Shown piece after piece: positions 17,703 to 26,501 of a stretch of DNA of 64,000 bases. The notes beneath the pieces are model-generated. The model saw only the letters and a list, made by a program, of their open reading frames with translations, had not been told where the DNA came from and made no database searches. The stretch is from the NCBI GenBank assembly GCA_017303475.1, contig JAFLBO010000002.1, forward strand, positions 248,001 to 312,000, in the 5' to 3' direction. Source of the DNA: Chitinophagales bacterium. Lineage in GTDB: Bacteria; Bacteroidota; Bacteroidia; Chitinophagales; Saprospiraceae. The translations under genes and the position numbers were made by a program. How positions within the stretch are numbered: the stretch's first letter is position 1; every line of letters begins with the position of its first letter.

Positions 17703-18233
17703 ATGCAGAAAATTTTGTTACCCTCTCTTGCGTTGGTCGTTCTCGTCCTGACGGCCTTTACCTTCCAGTCGCCCGCTCCGGAACCCATGAAATGGTATAC
17801 CTGGGAGGAGGCCGTGGCACTGAACAAAACCAAGCCCAAAAAAATCATGGTGGATGTGTACACCAACTGGTGTGGCTGGTGCAAACGAATGGACAAAGGC
17901 GCCTTTTCAGACCCGGCTGTGATGGCTTATCTTTCTCAACATTTTTATCCGGTAAAATTGAATGCCGAACAGCGCGAAACCATTAAATTTAACGGCGAAA
18001 ACTTTGAATTCGTAGCCAACGACAATGGTCGCGGTGGTGTACACACCCTGGCCTATGCATTGCTGGATGGCAAAATGAGTTATCCTTCACTGGTGTACCT
18101 CAACGAAAAATACGAGCGAATCATGATTTCTCCAGGGTATAAAGAAACCCCGGATTTGTTGAAAGAATTGTCGTTCGCTGCTGAAGAACAGTACAACAAG
18201 ACCACCTGGGAAAAATACAGAGACGGAAAGTAA
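17703..18233 (+). CDS. Exported thioredoxin-like protein (CxxC)
   Basis: 176 aa starting at the ATG at 17703, with a signal peptide (MQKILLPSLALVVLVLTAFT). The thioredoxin-like fold carries YTNWCGWCKRMDKGAF, a DUF255/thioredoxin_7-type WCxWC motif with both Cys present, then a cis-Pro candidate in MSYPSLVYL. Expected to act in the periplasm in thiol-disulfide exchange, possibly in cytochrome c maturation or protein repair (inference). The region after it carries a bidirectional terminator shared with the convergent haloperoxidase gene. Confidence 0.9.
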   Translation: MQKILLPSLALVVLVLTAFTFQSPAPEPMKWYTWEEAVALNKTKPKKIMVDVYTNWCGWCKRMDKGAFSDPAVMAYLSQHFYPVKLNAEQRETIKFNGENFEFVANDNGRGGVHTLAYALLDGKMSYPSLVYLNEKYERIMISPGYKETPDLLKELSFAAEEQYNKTTWEKYRDGK

Positions 18234-18487
18234 CCGACTTTTGTGATACTAAAACATGAGTCATCCCGAATTTTTCAGAGTTTCTCCTATTTGCAGGATC
18301 AAAGAGAGTACCCTAGACCTCGCAAGAGGTCAAACCATTGTAGCTACATTAAACGCAATTCGCATCCAGGACCTCGCAAGAGGTCAAACTGACGCAGCGA
18401 GGTTCTTGCGAGGTCCTAAAATTATCTAAACCATGCTGCTACAAAGGTTAGACCTCCGCCGAGGTCTACCGCACAAAGCCAAAAACA
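18234..18487. repeat. Four copies of a GACCTCGCAAGAGGTC palindrome (family H)
   Basis: Short inverted repeats at 18316-18331, 18370-18385, 18397-18415 (reverse orientation and slightly longer) and 18451-18466 (centre CGCC instead of GCAA). The first two are identical 16-mers with a 6-bp stem. They are spaced 38-66 nt apart in the convergent gap between the thioredoxin-like and haloperoxidase genes. No gene is visible in this stretch. Confidence 0.85.
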
Positions 18488-18530
18488 AAACATGAGTCAC
18501 CCCTAAATTCAGGATGACTCATGTTTATTT
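18481..18530 (-). terminator. Bidirectional terminator between convergent genes
   Basis: Perfect 12-bp stem AAACATGAGTCA / TGACTCATGTTT (18488-18499, 18515-18526). T-rich tracts follow on both strands (TTTTGTTTTT on the minus strand). It lies 22 nt after the haloperoxidase stop codon. A second copy of the left arm (ACATGAGTCATCC) sits at 18253. Confidence 0.8.
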
Positions 18531-18548
18531 AGTTGAATTGGAAAGATC

Positions 18549-20021
18549 TTATTTCTTCCAAGGCAGTTCCAGCACGCGCTGTGCGGCCAGACGGCCTACT
18601 TCGAGACCTACTTCGCAGTCCATACGGAAGTGTACACCGAGTGGAATACGGGAGTAAGCATCTTCTTCACCCAATTGAGAGAATGAAGAGAACACACGTG
18701 GCGTACCGAGGAACTCTGTGCGCAACTGGTGGCAGAGATCTGTGAAGGTGTAGGTGCCAGGGTGTTTGGCGTTGTACTCAAACATAGAGGACAGGATTTT
18801 GCCACCGCAACCACCGAAGCCGGAGTGACCGGAAGGGTAAGCCGGGAATGCAGGCGTGATACCGTACTGTCCACCTACTGCAGTGGCGTCCAGAATTGAA
18901 AGCCAGTTAGCAGCTTCAGGGTGTTGTTGAGATACTACGCGACGGATGTAGGTGATTGGACGTTCTACGTTGTACACGTATTTAGAGTGCCAGAGCGCTA
19001 CACCTGCATCGCTCAGAGCCAGACCCATTTTAGCATAGATTTCAGCTGCTTCAGCGAGGTCAATTTCTTCGTTTGCAGCCACCTGGTTCAACACGGCAAC
19101 AAGGCGTGGAGGTGGAGCAAAAGTCAGGTTCAGGTTATCGTCAGACCAGAAGATAGCAGCCCAGCGTTGGTTGGCAGCCCAGTCTGCCAGGCCGGCAGGA
19201 GGGTTATTGATGGCGTTTACGGTGCTGAATACTTCCAGAGCCTGGCTGTAGAATGGAGAAGCGGGGTGCTCGCCATAAGCTATCGGCGGGCGGCAGGTCA
19301 ACTCATCCTGACGCAGTGCGAAAGTGCGTACCTGGCCCCAGTAAGGGAACATAGCTTTGTTGAAATCCGGAGGCGTTGGCTGCCACAGACCCGGGCCGGC
19401 AGGTGGGGTGTAAGAGGTTGGCTGAGGGTTTAGAAATGCGTTGTGACCGGCATTGTCTGTTTGTTCCCAGGCATAAATAGCGGCAGCTACTTCGCGGCCA
19501 AAAGCTTCAGAACGATCCAGGATTTCTTCTGAAGTTTCCTGTGCATACTGACCATGCAGTTTAGAAAAGGTTTGTGCTATCAATGCAAAGGAATTGGTTA
19601 CCCGTGGATCAGGATCACTCTGCATGTGTGGGAAGAAACGCTCCATCAGGTAAGCATAGGAAGCGTTCACCGCAGCAGGCCAGTGGTATTCCAGATTTGG
19701 ATCTGCTTTTGGCACTTGCAAGCCAGCATAAAGGTCTGCAATAGAGCGGTTTTCCGGAATGGCAGAAACTACGCACTCATAGGCAGAAAGACCAAGGTAG
19801 CCAAGCGCACGAGGGCCCGGGCCCGGACGGTAGCCTTTGGCATAGCGGTCCATTTGCAGGAATGTTTCGTTCCATTCCCAGTACACTTTATAGTCGTAAT
19901 CGTGAGCGGTGATTTCAACAGGATCAATAGTATCCTTATCGCCACAAGATTGTGGGATGAACACCATGCTCAACAGTAGCGCACCGAAGGCAAAGATTTT
20001 TGTGAGTTGAGTTACTTTCAT
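18549..20021 (-). CDS. Vanadium-dependent haloperoxidase/PAP2-family lipoprotein
   Basis: 490 aa from the ATG at 20021. The N-terminus MKVTQLTKIFAFGALLLSMV with FIPQSC is a lipoprotein signal. The vanadate/phosphate-binding residues of the PAP2/VHPO superfamily are all visible: Lys and Arg in KYVYNVERPITYIRR, the PSGH motif in FPAYPSGHSGFGG, and Arg/His in SRIPLGVHFRMDCEVG. It resembles the Bacteroidota group annotated as vanadium-dependent haloperoxidase; halide specificity cannot be read from the sequence, and a phosphatase function is possible. Likely anchored in the outer or inner membrane facing the periplasm. Own transcription unit. Confidence 0.88.
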   Translation of the reverse strand: MKVTQLTKIFAFGALLLSMVFIPQSCGDKDTIDPVEITAHDYDYKVYWEWNETFLQMDRYAKGYRPGPGPRALGYLGLSAYECVVSAIPENRSIADLYAGLQVPKADPNLEYHWPAAVNASYAYLMERFFPHMQSDPDPRVTNSFALIAQTFSKLHGQYAQETSEEILDRSEAFGREVAAAIYAWEQTDNAGHNAFLNPQPTSYTPPAGPGLWQPTPPDFNKAMFPYWGQVRTFALRQDELTCRPPIAYGEHPASPFYSQALEVFSTVNAINNPPAGLADWAANQRWAAIFWSDDNLNLTFAPPPRLVAVLNQVAANEEIDLAEAAEIYAKMGLALSDAGVALWHSKYVYNVERPITYIRRVVSQQHPEAANWLSILDATAVGGQYGITPAFPAYPSGHSGFGGCGGKILSSMFEYNAKHPGTYTFTDLCHQLRTEFLGTPRVFSSFSQLGEEDAYSRIPLGVHFRMDCEVGLEVGRLAAQRVLELPWKK

Positions 20022-20181
20022 AAGATCTAAAATTTTGACGCCCAAAGGCATGATTAAAACATGGCAAATATCGTGCTAATTTGAAGGAGTCATTAGAAAC
20101 GAATTACCCTATTTTGTTACGCAGCGCAAAATTCTAACATTATTCGCGGTTTTTTTTGCAAATAACCTTAAAATGGTATTA

Positions 20182-20218
20182 AAAAAGGGCCGGTGAACTT
20201 AGTTCCGGCCCTTTTTTT
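20182..20218. terminator. Rho-independent terminator of cysK (bidirectional)
   Basis: GGGCCGG (20187-20193) pairs with CCGGCCC (20205-20211), extended by A/T pairs, with T runs on both strands. It follows the cysteine synthase stop at 20225 on the minus strand. Confidence 0.9.
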
Positions 20219-20224
20219 AGCCAT

Positions 20225-21178
20225 TTAACCTGCCTTTGGCACTACAATAGCCTCTGCTCCCTCCCATTGGTACAGCCCTTCGATGGAAAGATAGCGCTCT
20301 CCTGTATCGTAATTAAAACCCAAAATCCGGGCGCCTTCCGGAATTTCAGGCAATTTTTGGGCGATAGCTGCCAGTGTTGCTCCTGAAGAAATACCACCAA
20401 AAATACCTTCTTCAAGAGCTGCCCGGCGGGCGTATTCAAATGCATCCTCTTTTTCAATTTGGACGATGCCGTCCAGCACATCCGTGTGTAAATTTTTAGG
20501 AATGAATCCGGCTCCAATACCCTGAATTGGGTGCGGACCTGGCTGGCCGCCGGAAATAACCGGGCTTAATGCCGGCTCTACAGCATAAACCTTGAGTTTA
20601 GGAAATGCCTTTTTCAGCTCCTCAGCAACTGCCGTTATATGCCCGCCTGTTCCTACGCCGGTAATCAGCACATCAAGTCCCTCCGGGAAATCAGCCAGAA
20701 TTTCTTTTACTGTAGTAGCCTTGTGTACAGCTATATTAGCTTCATTTTCAAACTGTTGTGGCATCCAGGCGTTAGGAATTTGCTCCAGTAGCTCCTGCGC
20801 ACGCGCAATGGCGCCCTTCATGCCTTTCTCACGCGGTGTGAGGTCGAACTGCGCACCATAGGCTGCCATGAGCCGGCGGCGCTCCACACTCATGCTTTCC
20901 GGCATGACCAAAATAAGCGGATACCCTTTTACAGCAGCCACCATAGCCAAGCCAATGCCGGTGTTGCCACTGGTAGGCTCAATGATTACACTACCTTCTT
21001 TCAGTAGCCCGCGCTGCTCAGCATCTTCAATCATTGACAAGGCAATGCGGTCTTTGATACTGCCTCCAGGGTTGGCGCGCTCGAGTTTTACCCAAACTTC
21101 GTGCGATTTGCCGTACAAACGATTAATGCGTACGTGGGGGGTGTTACCGATGGTTTCCAGAATGTTGTTCGCTTTCAT
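20225..21178 (-). CDS. cysK: Cysteine synthase (O-acetylserine sulfhydrylase)
   Basis: PLP enzyme making cysteine from O-acetylserine and sulfide in the cytoplasm, 317 aa from the ATG at 21178 ([20 protein letters not shown]). PLP-binding Lys is in [11 protein letters not shown], the substrate loop is [14 protein letters not shown], and the phosphate-binding loop is [17 protein letters not shown]. The tail [12 protein letters not shown] is typical of CysK/CysM. CysK and CysM are hard to separate by eye; CysK is preferred. The ~200-nt leader carries a poly-Cys leader peptide and an intrinsic terminator, so expression is probably controlled by cysteine through attenuation. Confidence 0.95.
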   Translation of the reverse strand: MKANNILETIGNTPHVRINRLYGKSHEVWVKLERANPGGSIKDRIALSMIEDAEQRGLLKEGSVIIEPTSGNTGIGLAMVAAVKGYPLILVMPESMSVERRRLMAAYGAQFDLTPREKGMKGAIARAQELLEQIPNAWMPQQFENEANIAVHKATTVKEILADFPEGLDVLITGVGTGGHITAVAEELKKAFPKLKVYAVEPALSPVISGGQPGPHPIQGIGAGFIPKNLHTDVLDGIVQIEKEDAFEYARRAALEEGIFGGISSGATLAAIAQKLPEIPEGARILGFNYDTGERYLSIEGLYQWEGAEAIVVPKAG

Positions 21179-21210
21179 GAAAATTGATTGTATTGAAATG
21201 ATGGACAGGT

Positions 21211-21255
21211 AAAACAAAGCACCCTTTCCTGCGGCTCGCTGGAAAGGGTGCTTTG
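21211..21255 (-). terminator. Leader attenuator hairpin of cysK
   Basis: A perfect 15-bp stem (21255-21241 with 21229-21215, minus strand) with an 11-nt loop is followed by TTTTA, and sits between the leader peptide and cysK. The 5' arm contains CCCTTTCC. The leader ORF holds GGAAAGGG-GCT at 21314-21304, which can pair with AGC-A-CCCTTTCC of that arm (11 bp with one bulged A). That pairing would be the antiterminator and excludes the terminator. Confidence 0.82.
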
Positions 21256-21285
21256 AGTGGATGTACGTGTTATTGTAAAACGTTT

Positions 21286-21369
21286 TTACCCATATAAAGC
21301 CGTAGCCCCTTTCCGCAAGGTGGGACAACAGCAACAACATACAGGTGCAAAGCTTGAACGCATATCCAT
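21286..21369 (-). CDS. Cysteine leader peptide (27 aa, five consecutive Cys)
   Basis: ORF reading [20 protein letters not shown] followed by GATALYG and TAA. Codons 11-15 (21339-21325) are TGT TGT TGC TGT TGT. It starts 10 nt after the -7 box of a full promoter, ends 31 nt before the terminator hairpin, and its second half carries the strand that can open that terminator. A second in-frame ATG is at 21363. Ribosome stalling at the Cys codons when Cys-tRNA is scarce would leave GGAAAGGGGCT free to pair with the terminator arm; translation to the stop would mask it. Regulatory rather than functional peptide (inference from layout). Confidence 0.85.
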   Translation of the reverse strand: MDMRSSFAPVCCCCCPTLRKGATALYG

Positions 21370-21379
21370 GTTAGTTGGA

Positions 21380-21410
21380 CAAAATTACAGGCAATTTTAA
21401 CAATTACCAA
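21380..21410 (-). promoter_or_regulatory. cysK leader promoter
   Basis: Minus-strand TTG (21410-21408), 20 nt, TAATTTTG (21387-21380): a full -33/-7 match of the Bacteroidota type. It places the start of transcription just before the leader peptide ATG at 21369. Confidence 0.8.
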
Positions 21411-21483
21411 GCCAGTTTTAAATATTTTACTTAAAAGATAAACACAGCCAGCCCAAAAATGGTTTAGTAAAAAATACTACCCT

Positions 21484-22767
21484 ATGCAATTTAATATCCC
21501 GGACACTGACCAAAAGCGGGTTGTGATAGTGGGTGGAGGATTTGCCGGATTGACGCTTGCCAGAAAACTGGCCAAAAACAAAGCCTTCCAGATCGTTCTG
21601 ATCGACAAAAACAATTACCACCAGTTTCAACCTCTTTTTTACCAGGTAGCTATGGCCGGCCTGGAACCATCCAGTATCGTTTTCCCTTTCCGAAAGGTTT
21701 TTCAACACCAAAAGAATGTATTTGTACGTCTGGCCAGGGTATCGGCCATTCGGGCTGATGTACAGGAGATCGACACTGAGATTGGCGCTTTACATTACGA
21801 TTATCTGGTACTGGCCATGGGCGCCGATACTAACTGGTTTGGCAATGACCAGATTCGGCAACATGCCATACCCATGAAATCGGTGAGTGAAGCGCTTTAC
21901 CTCCGCAACAGTATTTTTGAAGATTATGAACGGGCCGTAACAGCCAACGACTATGAAGACCGGCAGCGATACCTGGATATTGTAGTGGTTGGCGGTGGCG
22001 CTACCGGTGTGGAAGTGGCAGGCTCTCTGGCAGAAATGAAGCGCCACATTATCGGCAAAGATTACCAGGATCTGAACCGGGATGAAATACAGATTCACCT
22101 CATTCACGGCGCTCCACGGGTACTCAATGCTATGTCGGAAGAGGCTTCTGCACAATCTGAAAAGTTCCTGAAAGAACTGGGGGTAAACCTTTTGCTGGAC
22201 AAAGTGGTGAAGTCTTATGACGGGCAGGTAGTCACCATCGACGATGGCTCCACCATCCGGGCTGATAAAGTAATTTGGGCTGCCGGTATTATCGGCAACA
22301 AAATTGAGGGAATACCCGCTGCCTCATACGCACGTGGTAACCGATTGATTTGCAACGAATTCAATGAGATTGCCGGCTTAAGCAATGTATATGCTCTGGG
22401 AGACATCTCCCTGCAAACCCACGAACCTGCCTGGCCAAACGGTCATCCTCAGGTAGCGCAACCCGCCATTCAACAGGGTCGTCAACTGGCCAAAAACCTG
22501 GTAAAGCAACTGAAAGGAGAACCCATGCAGCCCTTCCGGTACACAGATTTGGGGAGTATGGCTACCATTGGTCGTCACAGGGCTGTAGCCGACCTTCCGT
22601 TCTGGAAAACCCAGGGTATTCTGGCGTGGATGATGTGGCTTTTTATCCACCTATTGTACATTTTGGGCACCAAAAACAAGATTTTTGTATTCCTGAACTG
22701 GGTATGGAATTATCTGACTTACGATCAAAGTCTGCGTTTGGTGATTAAGCCCTGGCGAAGAACCTGA
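21484..22767 (+). CDS. ndh: Type II NADH:quinone oxidoreductase
   Basis: 427-aa FAD enzyme passing electrons from NADH to quinone without proton pumping, bound to the inner membrane. First Rossmann motif VVIVGGGFAGLTLARKL binds FAD, the second VVVGGGATGVEVAGSL binds NADH, and the FAD-binding VYALGDIS lies near residue 300. The C-terminal hydrophobic segment (about 375-410, ILAWMMWLFIHLLYILG) is the membrane anchor seen in Bacteroidota NDH-2 proteins. Divergent from the cysK leader promoter. Its stop codon is 9 nt from array A copy 2. Confidence 0.95.
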   Translation: MQFNIPDTDQKRVVIVGGGFAGLTLARKLAKNKAFQIVLIDKNNYHQFQPLFYQVAMAGLEPSSIVFPFRKVFQHQKNVFVRLARVSAIRADVQEIDTEIGALHYDYLVLAMGADTNWFGNDQIRQHAIPMKSVSEALYLRNSIFEDYERAVTANDYEDRQRYLDIVVVGGGATGVEVAGSLAEMKRHIIGKDYQDLNRDEIQIHLIHGAPRVLNAMSEEASAQSEKFLKELGVNLLLDKVVKSYDGQVVTIDDGSTIRADKVIWAAGIIGNKIEGIPAASYARGNRLICNEFNEIAGLSNVYALGDISLQTHEPAWPNGHPQVAQPAIQQGRQLAKNLVKQLKGEPMQPFRYTDLGSMATIGRHRAVADLPFWKTQGILAWMMWLFIHLLYILGTKNKIFVFLNWVWNYLTYDQSLRLVIKPWRRT

Positions 22768-22776
22768 CTACAATAA

Positions 22777-22863
22777 GTCATTTAAGGTCATTTAGAGGTC
22801 ATTTTAGGGGTCATTTTAGGGGTCATTTTAGGGGTCATTTTAGGTCATTTTAGGTCATTTAGC
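22777..22863. repeat. GGGGTCATTTTA tandem array between convergent genes (family A, copy 2)
   Basis: Seven or eight copies of (GGGG)TCATTTTA with shortened units at both ends fill the gap between the stops of ndh and the CHU_C protein. Unlike copy 1 there is only one orientation. The CHU_C stop codon TAA (22861-22859 read on the minus strand) is part of a unit, TAAATGACC. Confidence 0.92.
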
Positions 22864-25591
22864 GGTCCACCAGTTCAATGTACCCCTGTAATACATCAGG
22901 GCGCAGCACCACGCCGTCTACCCTGCTTTCGTACACTTTGCAGATGTAGAAATAAGTACCGGAAGCCAATTCCTTGCCTTGTTCGTTGGTGCCATTCCAG
23001 TTAATGGCCGGATCTGAGGTTTGATACACCAGATTTCCCCAGCGATTGAATATCTGCAGGTCGATACTTGCTACAAAACGCCATCCCGGGAATGGGGTAA
23101 ACAAATCATTAGCGCCATCGCCATTGGGCGTGAATGCATTGGGTAATTCGTAACTTGGACAATTATCTACACAAACCAGATTGCTCAACACACTTTCATT
23201 GCCAACAGAATCTATAGCCGAAATAGCATAGCAGCCAGCCAGTTGGTCCGGCAAACTGTGTGTAAAACTGATATTGTTGGCCCCCTCCTGGCTGGTAAGC
23301 AAGGTGAGTTGACCACCTTCTGTGGGTGTGTACCAAATATTGTAAGCTACCGCATCATCCGTTCCGGGGCAGGCAACGTTCGGATTGGTCCAGGTAAGAT
23401 TGTTTTGGAACGGTGGACCCTGTCCGGCTTGCGTGGGGTCGTCGCACAAATTGGTAATGGTCAACACCGGAGCACAGGGCGGAACAGTGTCAATAGGCGT
23501 GCCACAGGTTTCCTGAGATTTATTGAACAAGGGATTGGCCAAACCACTGATACTATAAGTACCTTCGCTTTCTACATAATAACAATAGGATTGACCATTA
23601 ATCAAGCCACGATCCTCGTAAGACATCGTATTGGAGGCTCCGATAAAATCAAACAACCCTGTTTGGTTGTTTTTCCTGAATATACGGTAATTGTAATTGT
23701 TCCATGGAACAAAATGCTCCCAGCTCAGGATATTGGTCTGATCAGTGGAAGCAATGGATAAATAAACTGAGGATGCCGAACGGGTACTTCCGAGTAGAAT
23801 GTTTCCTTTGACATAAAAATCCACAATGTAACGGAAAGGCCCGTCCTGGGTATTCAAGGGTTCATCGAAGGAAAAAATGGTATCGTTAGCCAGCCAAAAT
23901 TCATTGGCTGTGAATGAAGCGCCTGGCACATCTGCAAATGTTCCTCCGGAGAAACCGGTGGCTCTTCGCAATTGATATCGGTATGGGCCGTGGTTGATGA
24001 TGGTATCCAGGTCGCCCCCTACCGGTTTAGACCATGCGATTGTCATTTTACCATTGGCCTGATCTGTAGCTTCAACGGATACATTAGTGATCAACGGCAG
24101 GTCGCGGGGCAGTTGGGCGCAAATTTCCTCAGAAGCCAGGCTCTCCACGATATTGTAAGGATATCCGCCGGCCGATATGCGGGCAAACTTGGCCAAAACC
24201 CGATAACAATAAGTACGTCCGCGTTCTACCGTGCTGTCGCGATAAAAATATCGCCCGTCCTTGATTGCCCGTGTAATGGATATCAACTGAGTATAGCCTT
24301 TACCTACCAAACCTGGTTCGCAGGTGTCGGGCACAAAAGGATTGCTGCCTTCTCTGCGCCAAACAGAAAATCCAAGGAAATAATCATTGTCCGCATCTTC
24401 GCAGAAATAAGGGTTTTCCCAGCTTACTTCAATAGTGCCCTGACTGGCATCTGCCTGCAAATCTTCCGGCGCCGGCCCCACTACCTTGATGGAAACCGTA
24501 TGCAGGTCGGCCAGTTGTGGCGCGGTGAGCGTATCCGTGGCCTTGAACACCACTGTATAAGGTTGATTGGAAATATGTTCACAGGCTGTTTTCCAGTGAA
24601 ACTGGCCTGTTACCGGCGATTTTTGCCAGTTAAGTGGCGCCGTGAACACAGCCTTACTGTAGGGAGAAGTAAGAGGAGCGCCAAGGGCAGTGAGCAAAAT
24701 AAGGTCGGTGGTATCAATATCGGTACCCAAAACCGTAAAATCCACATCATTTCCCGCAACCACACATATTTCGTCGATGGTTTCTACCACCGGTGGATTG
24801 TTATTGCACCCGGACACAATAATCTGCATATCGCGAATGGTGCGGTCAATGACCTTACCTTTTCGCCAGGAAACAATCACAAATGCGATGTTGTATATAC
24901 CGGGCACTTTAGGCGATTTCCACAGAATATCCCCATTTTTGGCATTCAAACTGAAATTATTATCCAGTCCCATACCGATTTCATTGGGGAAGGAATAGTT
25001 GGGCACTTCCGTTCCCGGACCTTGCAAAGGCACGATTAATTCGTAGGACAAGCTATCGCCATCCGGGTCTGAGGCATTGGGGTTATGTTTGTAGGGTTTA
25101 CCCACGCAGGCGTTATCCACGGGCGGTTGAAGCAGATACGGCGTGGTATTCCAGCCACCAAATTGAGCATCCTGAAAGGTATATGTTGTTTGGATATGGA
25201 AAGGCACATTATCTGAAGCCGGTGGATTCACATTGATGATTCCGCCAATCCGGTTTTGGTCGGTCATACTAATGGTATAGGTGCTCGGCCCTGCGAAGGT
25301 GTGCTCAGCCACATAAGTATTGTACTTGATATCGTTGGCCAGCGGTTCACCCTGCGACCCCAGTCCATTGCTTCTGGGCACCTTTTGTATGAATCCATCT
25401 CCCCAATTGATTTCCAGGGTGTCGCGGTCTGCATTGACACTACTGGTTTTGGTCCAGGTGATGATGGTAGCCCGGATAGTAAGTGGTCCGATTTGCTCGA
25501 TATGGATTTCACCGGCTCGGTTGTGGGTGGCCAGAAGGGCCGCCGGAAGTGCCAGAAAGGCAAGGATAATGAGGAGCAGTTTTTGTTTCAT
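22859..25591 (-). CDS. Large secreted protein with T9SS type B (CHU_C, gliding motility-associated) sorting domain
   Basis: 910 aa from the ATG at 25591 with signal peptide MKQKLLLIILAFLALPAALL. An N-terminal part (about 20-260) reads RAGEIHIEQIGPLTIRATI, typical of large Bacteroidota gliding-motility-associated proteins, with cadherin/PKD-like strands to ~370. At least three Fn3-like modules follow (about 375-760; ISVEWENPYF, KMTIAWSKPVGG, NILSWEHFVPWN). The last ~90 residues (LPNAFTPNGDGANDLF, IFNRWGNLVYQT, SGTYFYI) form the PF13585-type sorting domain. No enzyme signature; likely a surface adhesin or matrix protein (inference). The stop codon is embedded in array A. Confidence 0.9.
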   Translation of the reverse strand: MKQKLLLIILAFLALPAALLATHNRAGEIHIEQIGPLTIRATIITWTKTSSVNADRDTLEINWGDGFIQKVPRSNGLGSQGEPLANDIKYNTYVAEHTFAGPSTYTISMTDQNRIGGIINVNPPASDNVPFHIQTTYTFQDAQFGGWNTTPYLLQPPVDNACVGKPYKHNPNASDPDGDSLSYELIVPLQGPGTEVPNYSFPNEIGMGLDNNFSLNAKNGDILWKSPKVPGIYNIAFVIVSWRKGKVIDRTIRDMQIIVSGCNNNPPVVETIDEICVVAGNDVDFTVLGTDIDTTDLILLTALGAPLTSPYSKAVFTAPLNWQKSPVTGQFHWKTACEHISNQPYTVVFKATDTLTAPQLADLHTVSIKVVGPAPEDLQADASQGTIEVSWENPYFCEDADNDYFLGFSVWRREGSNPFVPDTCEPGLVGKGYTQLISITRAIKDGRYFYRDSTVERGRTYCYRVLAKFARISAGGYPYNIVESLASEEICAQLPRDLPLITNVSVEATDQANGKMTIAWSKPVGGDLDTIINHGPYRYQLRRATGFSGGTFADVPGASFTANEFWLANDTIFSFDEPLNTQDGPFRYIVDFYVKGNILLGSTRSASSVYLSIASTDQTNILSWEHFVPWNNYNYRIFRKNNQTGLFDFIGASNTMSYEDRGLINGQSYCYYVESEGTYSISGLANPLFNKSQETCGTPIDTVPPCAPVLTITNLCDDPTQAGQGPPFQNNLTWTNPNVACPGTDDAVAYNIWYTPTEGGQLTLLTSQEGANNISFTHSLPDQLAGCYAISAIDSVGNESVLSNLVCVDNCPSYELPNAFTPNGDGANDLFTPFPGWRFVASIDLQIFNRWGNLVYQTSDPAINWNGTNEQGKELASGTYFYICKVYESRVDGVVLRPDVLQGYIELVDR

Positions 25592-25760
25592 GGTTGGACG
25601 GGTGTAAACTTCTGAATTGGGGTTACATTGGGATACAAGATTACAACATAAACCAATAGGCTGCCTGAGGAAAATCCCCATTTTGCTAATTTGGCAAATC
25701 GATTAACAAAAATCCGGAGAAATGGTTAGACGCATAATTGCTGGACAAGCCCAGAGTATG

Positions 25761-26501
25761 CTAACGTGTCAACACGATATAATCTTTCAACAGGGTCTTT
25801 AAAAATTCAATTCTGTTAAACGGGCGTTGGTCCACACCAAGTAAAGGCATAAGTTTAGACACCAGATCTTCCACCAGCTCTTCATGCGCCCGGTTGGGAT
25901 AGGTATTGAGTCTGGTGAGCACGGATTTGACAAAAATCATATCCTTTTCACTCAGGTTGCGCACCTGAGGATACACAGGGGTATAGTTTTGCAGGGAAGA
26001 AATATTCAGGATATCGTTCAGGCGGAAAGCATGTAATCCACTTTGCAGCTTGATGAGGGTTGTATTGGCAGCCATATCGCCGAGGCGCTGGGCCTTGGCA
26101 GTGGTTTTAATGAGCAAGCCGCCTACCAGTCCCAGACAAAAGATAGAATCCACCAGTTGCAGCAAGGCTCGCAGTGTAACATCACTCCATTCCGGGTCTT
26201 TACCATCCAGTCGCACCACCTTGATATTCATAGCTATTTTACCCGGACTTTGACCTCTGCGCAGAATTTCAAAACATATATGGTACAGGAAATAGGCCAA
26301 AAACAGCATTATCCCGACAAACATTCCCCACATATCATCCATATTCGGAAAAAGCAGCAACAACAACAGTAGGATCAGATAATACGCAAAACCTACAATG
26401 GCAGAGTCCAACACCCAGGCTACAGCCCGCTCCCGTAGCCCCGCGAGCTCATACTCGATGGTTACGTTTTGTGTGGTCCTGATTTCGATGGTTTTAGACA
26501 T
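25761..26501 (-). CDS. RDD-family membrane protein
   Basis: 246 aa starting MSKTIEIRTTQNVTIEYELA at 26501; an in-frame ATG further upstream would translate repeat DNA and is rejected. The RDD domain (residues about 15-150) has RERAVAWVLDSAIVGF as its first helix, SPGKIAMNIKVV between helices and the conserved Asp/Arg pairs, with three hydrophobic helices. The C-terminal ~90 residues are soluble. Function unknown; some RDD proteins act as Na+/H+ antiporters, but this is not shown here. The gene begins directly after a C-family repeat arm. Confidence 0.85.
   Translation of the reverse strand: MSKTIEIRTTQNVTIEYELAGLRERAVAWVLDSAIVGFAYYLILLLLLLLFPNMDDMWGMFVGIMLFLAYFLYHICFEILRRGQSPGKIAMNIKVVRLDGKDPEWSDVTLRALLQLVDSIFCLGLVGGLLIKTTAKAQRLGDMAANTTLIKLQSGLHAFRLNDILNISSLQNYTPVYPQVRNLSEKDMIFVKSVLTRLNTYPNRAHEELVEDLVSKLMPLLGVDQRPFNRIEFLKTLLKDYIVLTR

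Noticed and set aside
21179..21340. N-terminal extension of cysteine synthase by 54 residues
   Set aside because: The added residues have no family match, cross the terminator hairpin and overlap the leader peptide in another frame.
21179..21379. SAM-type riboswitch upstream of cysK
   Set aside because: No SAM-I/II core sequences are recognisable, and the poly-Cys ORF with alternative stems explains the leader better.
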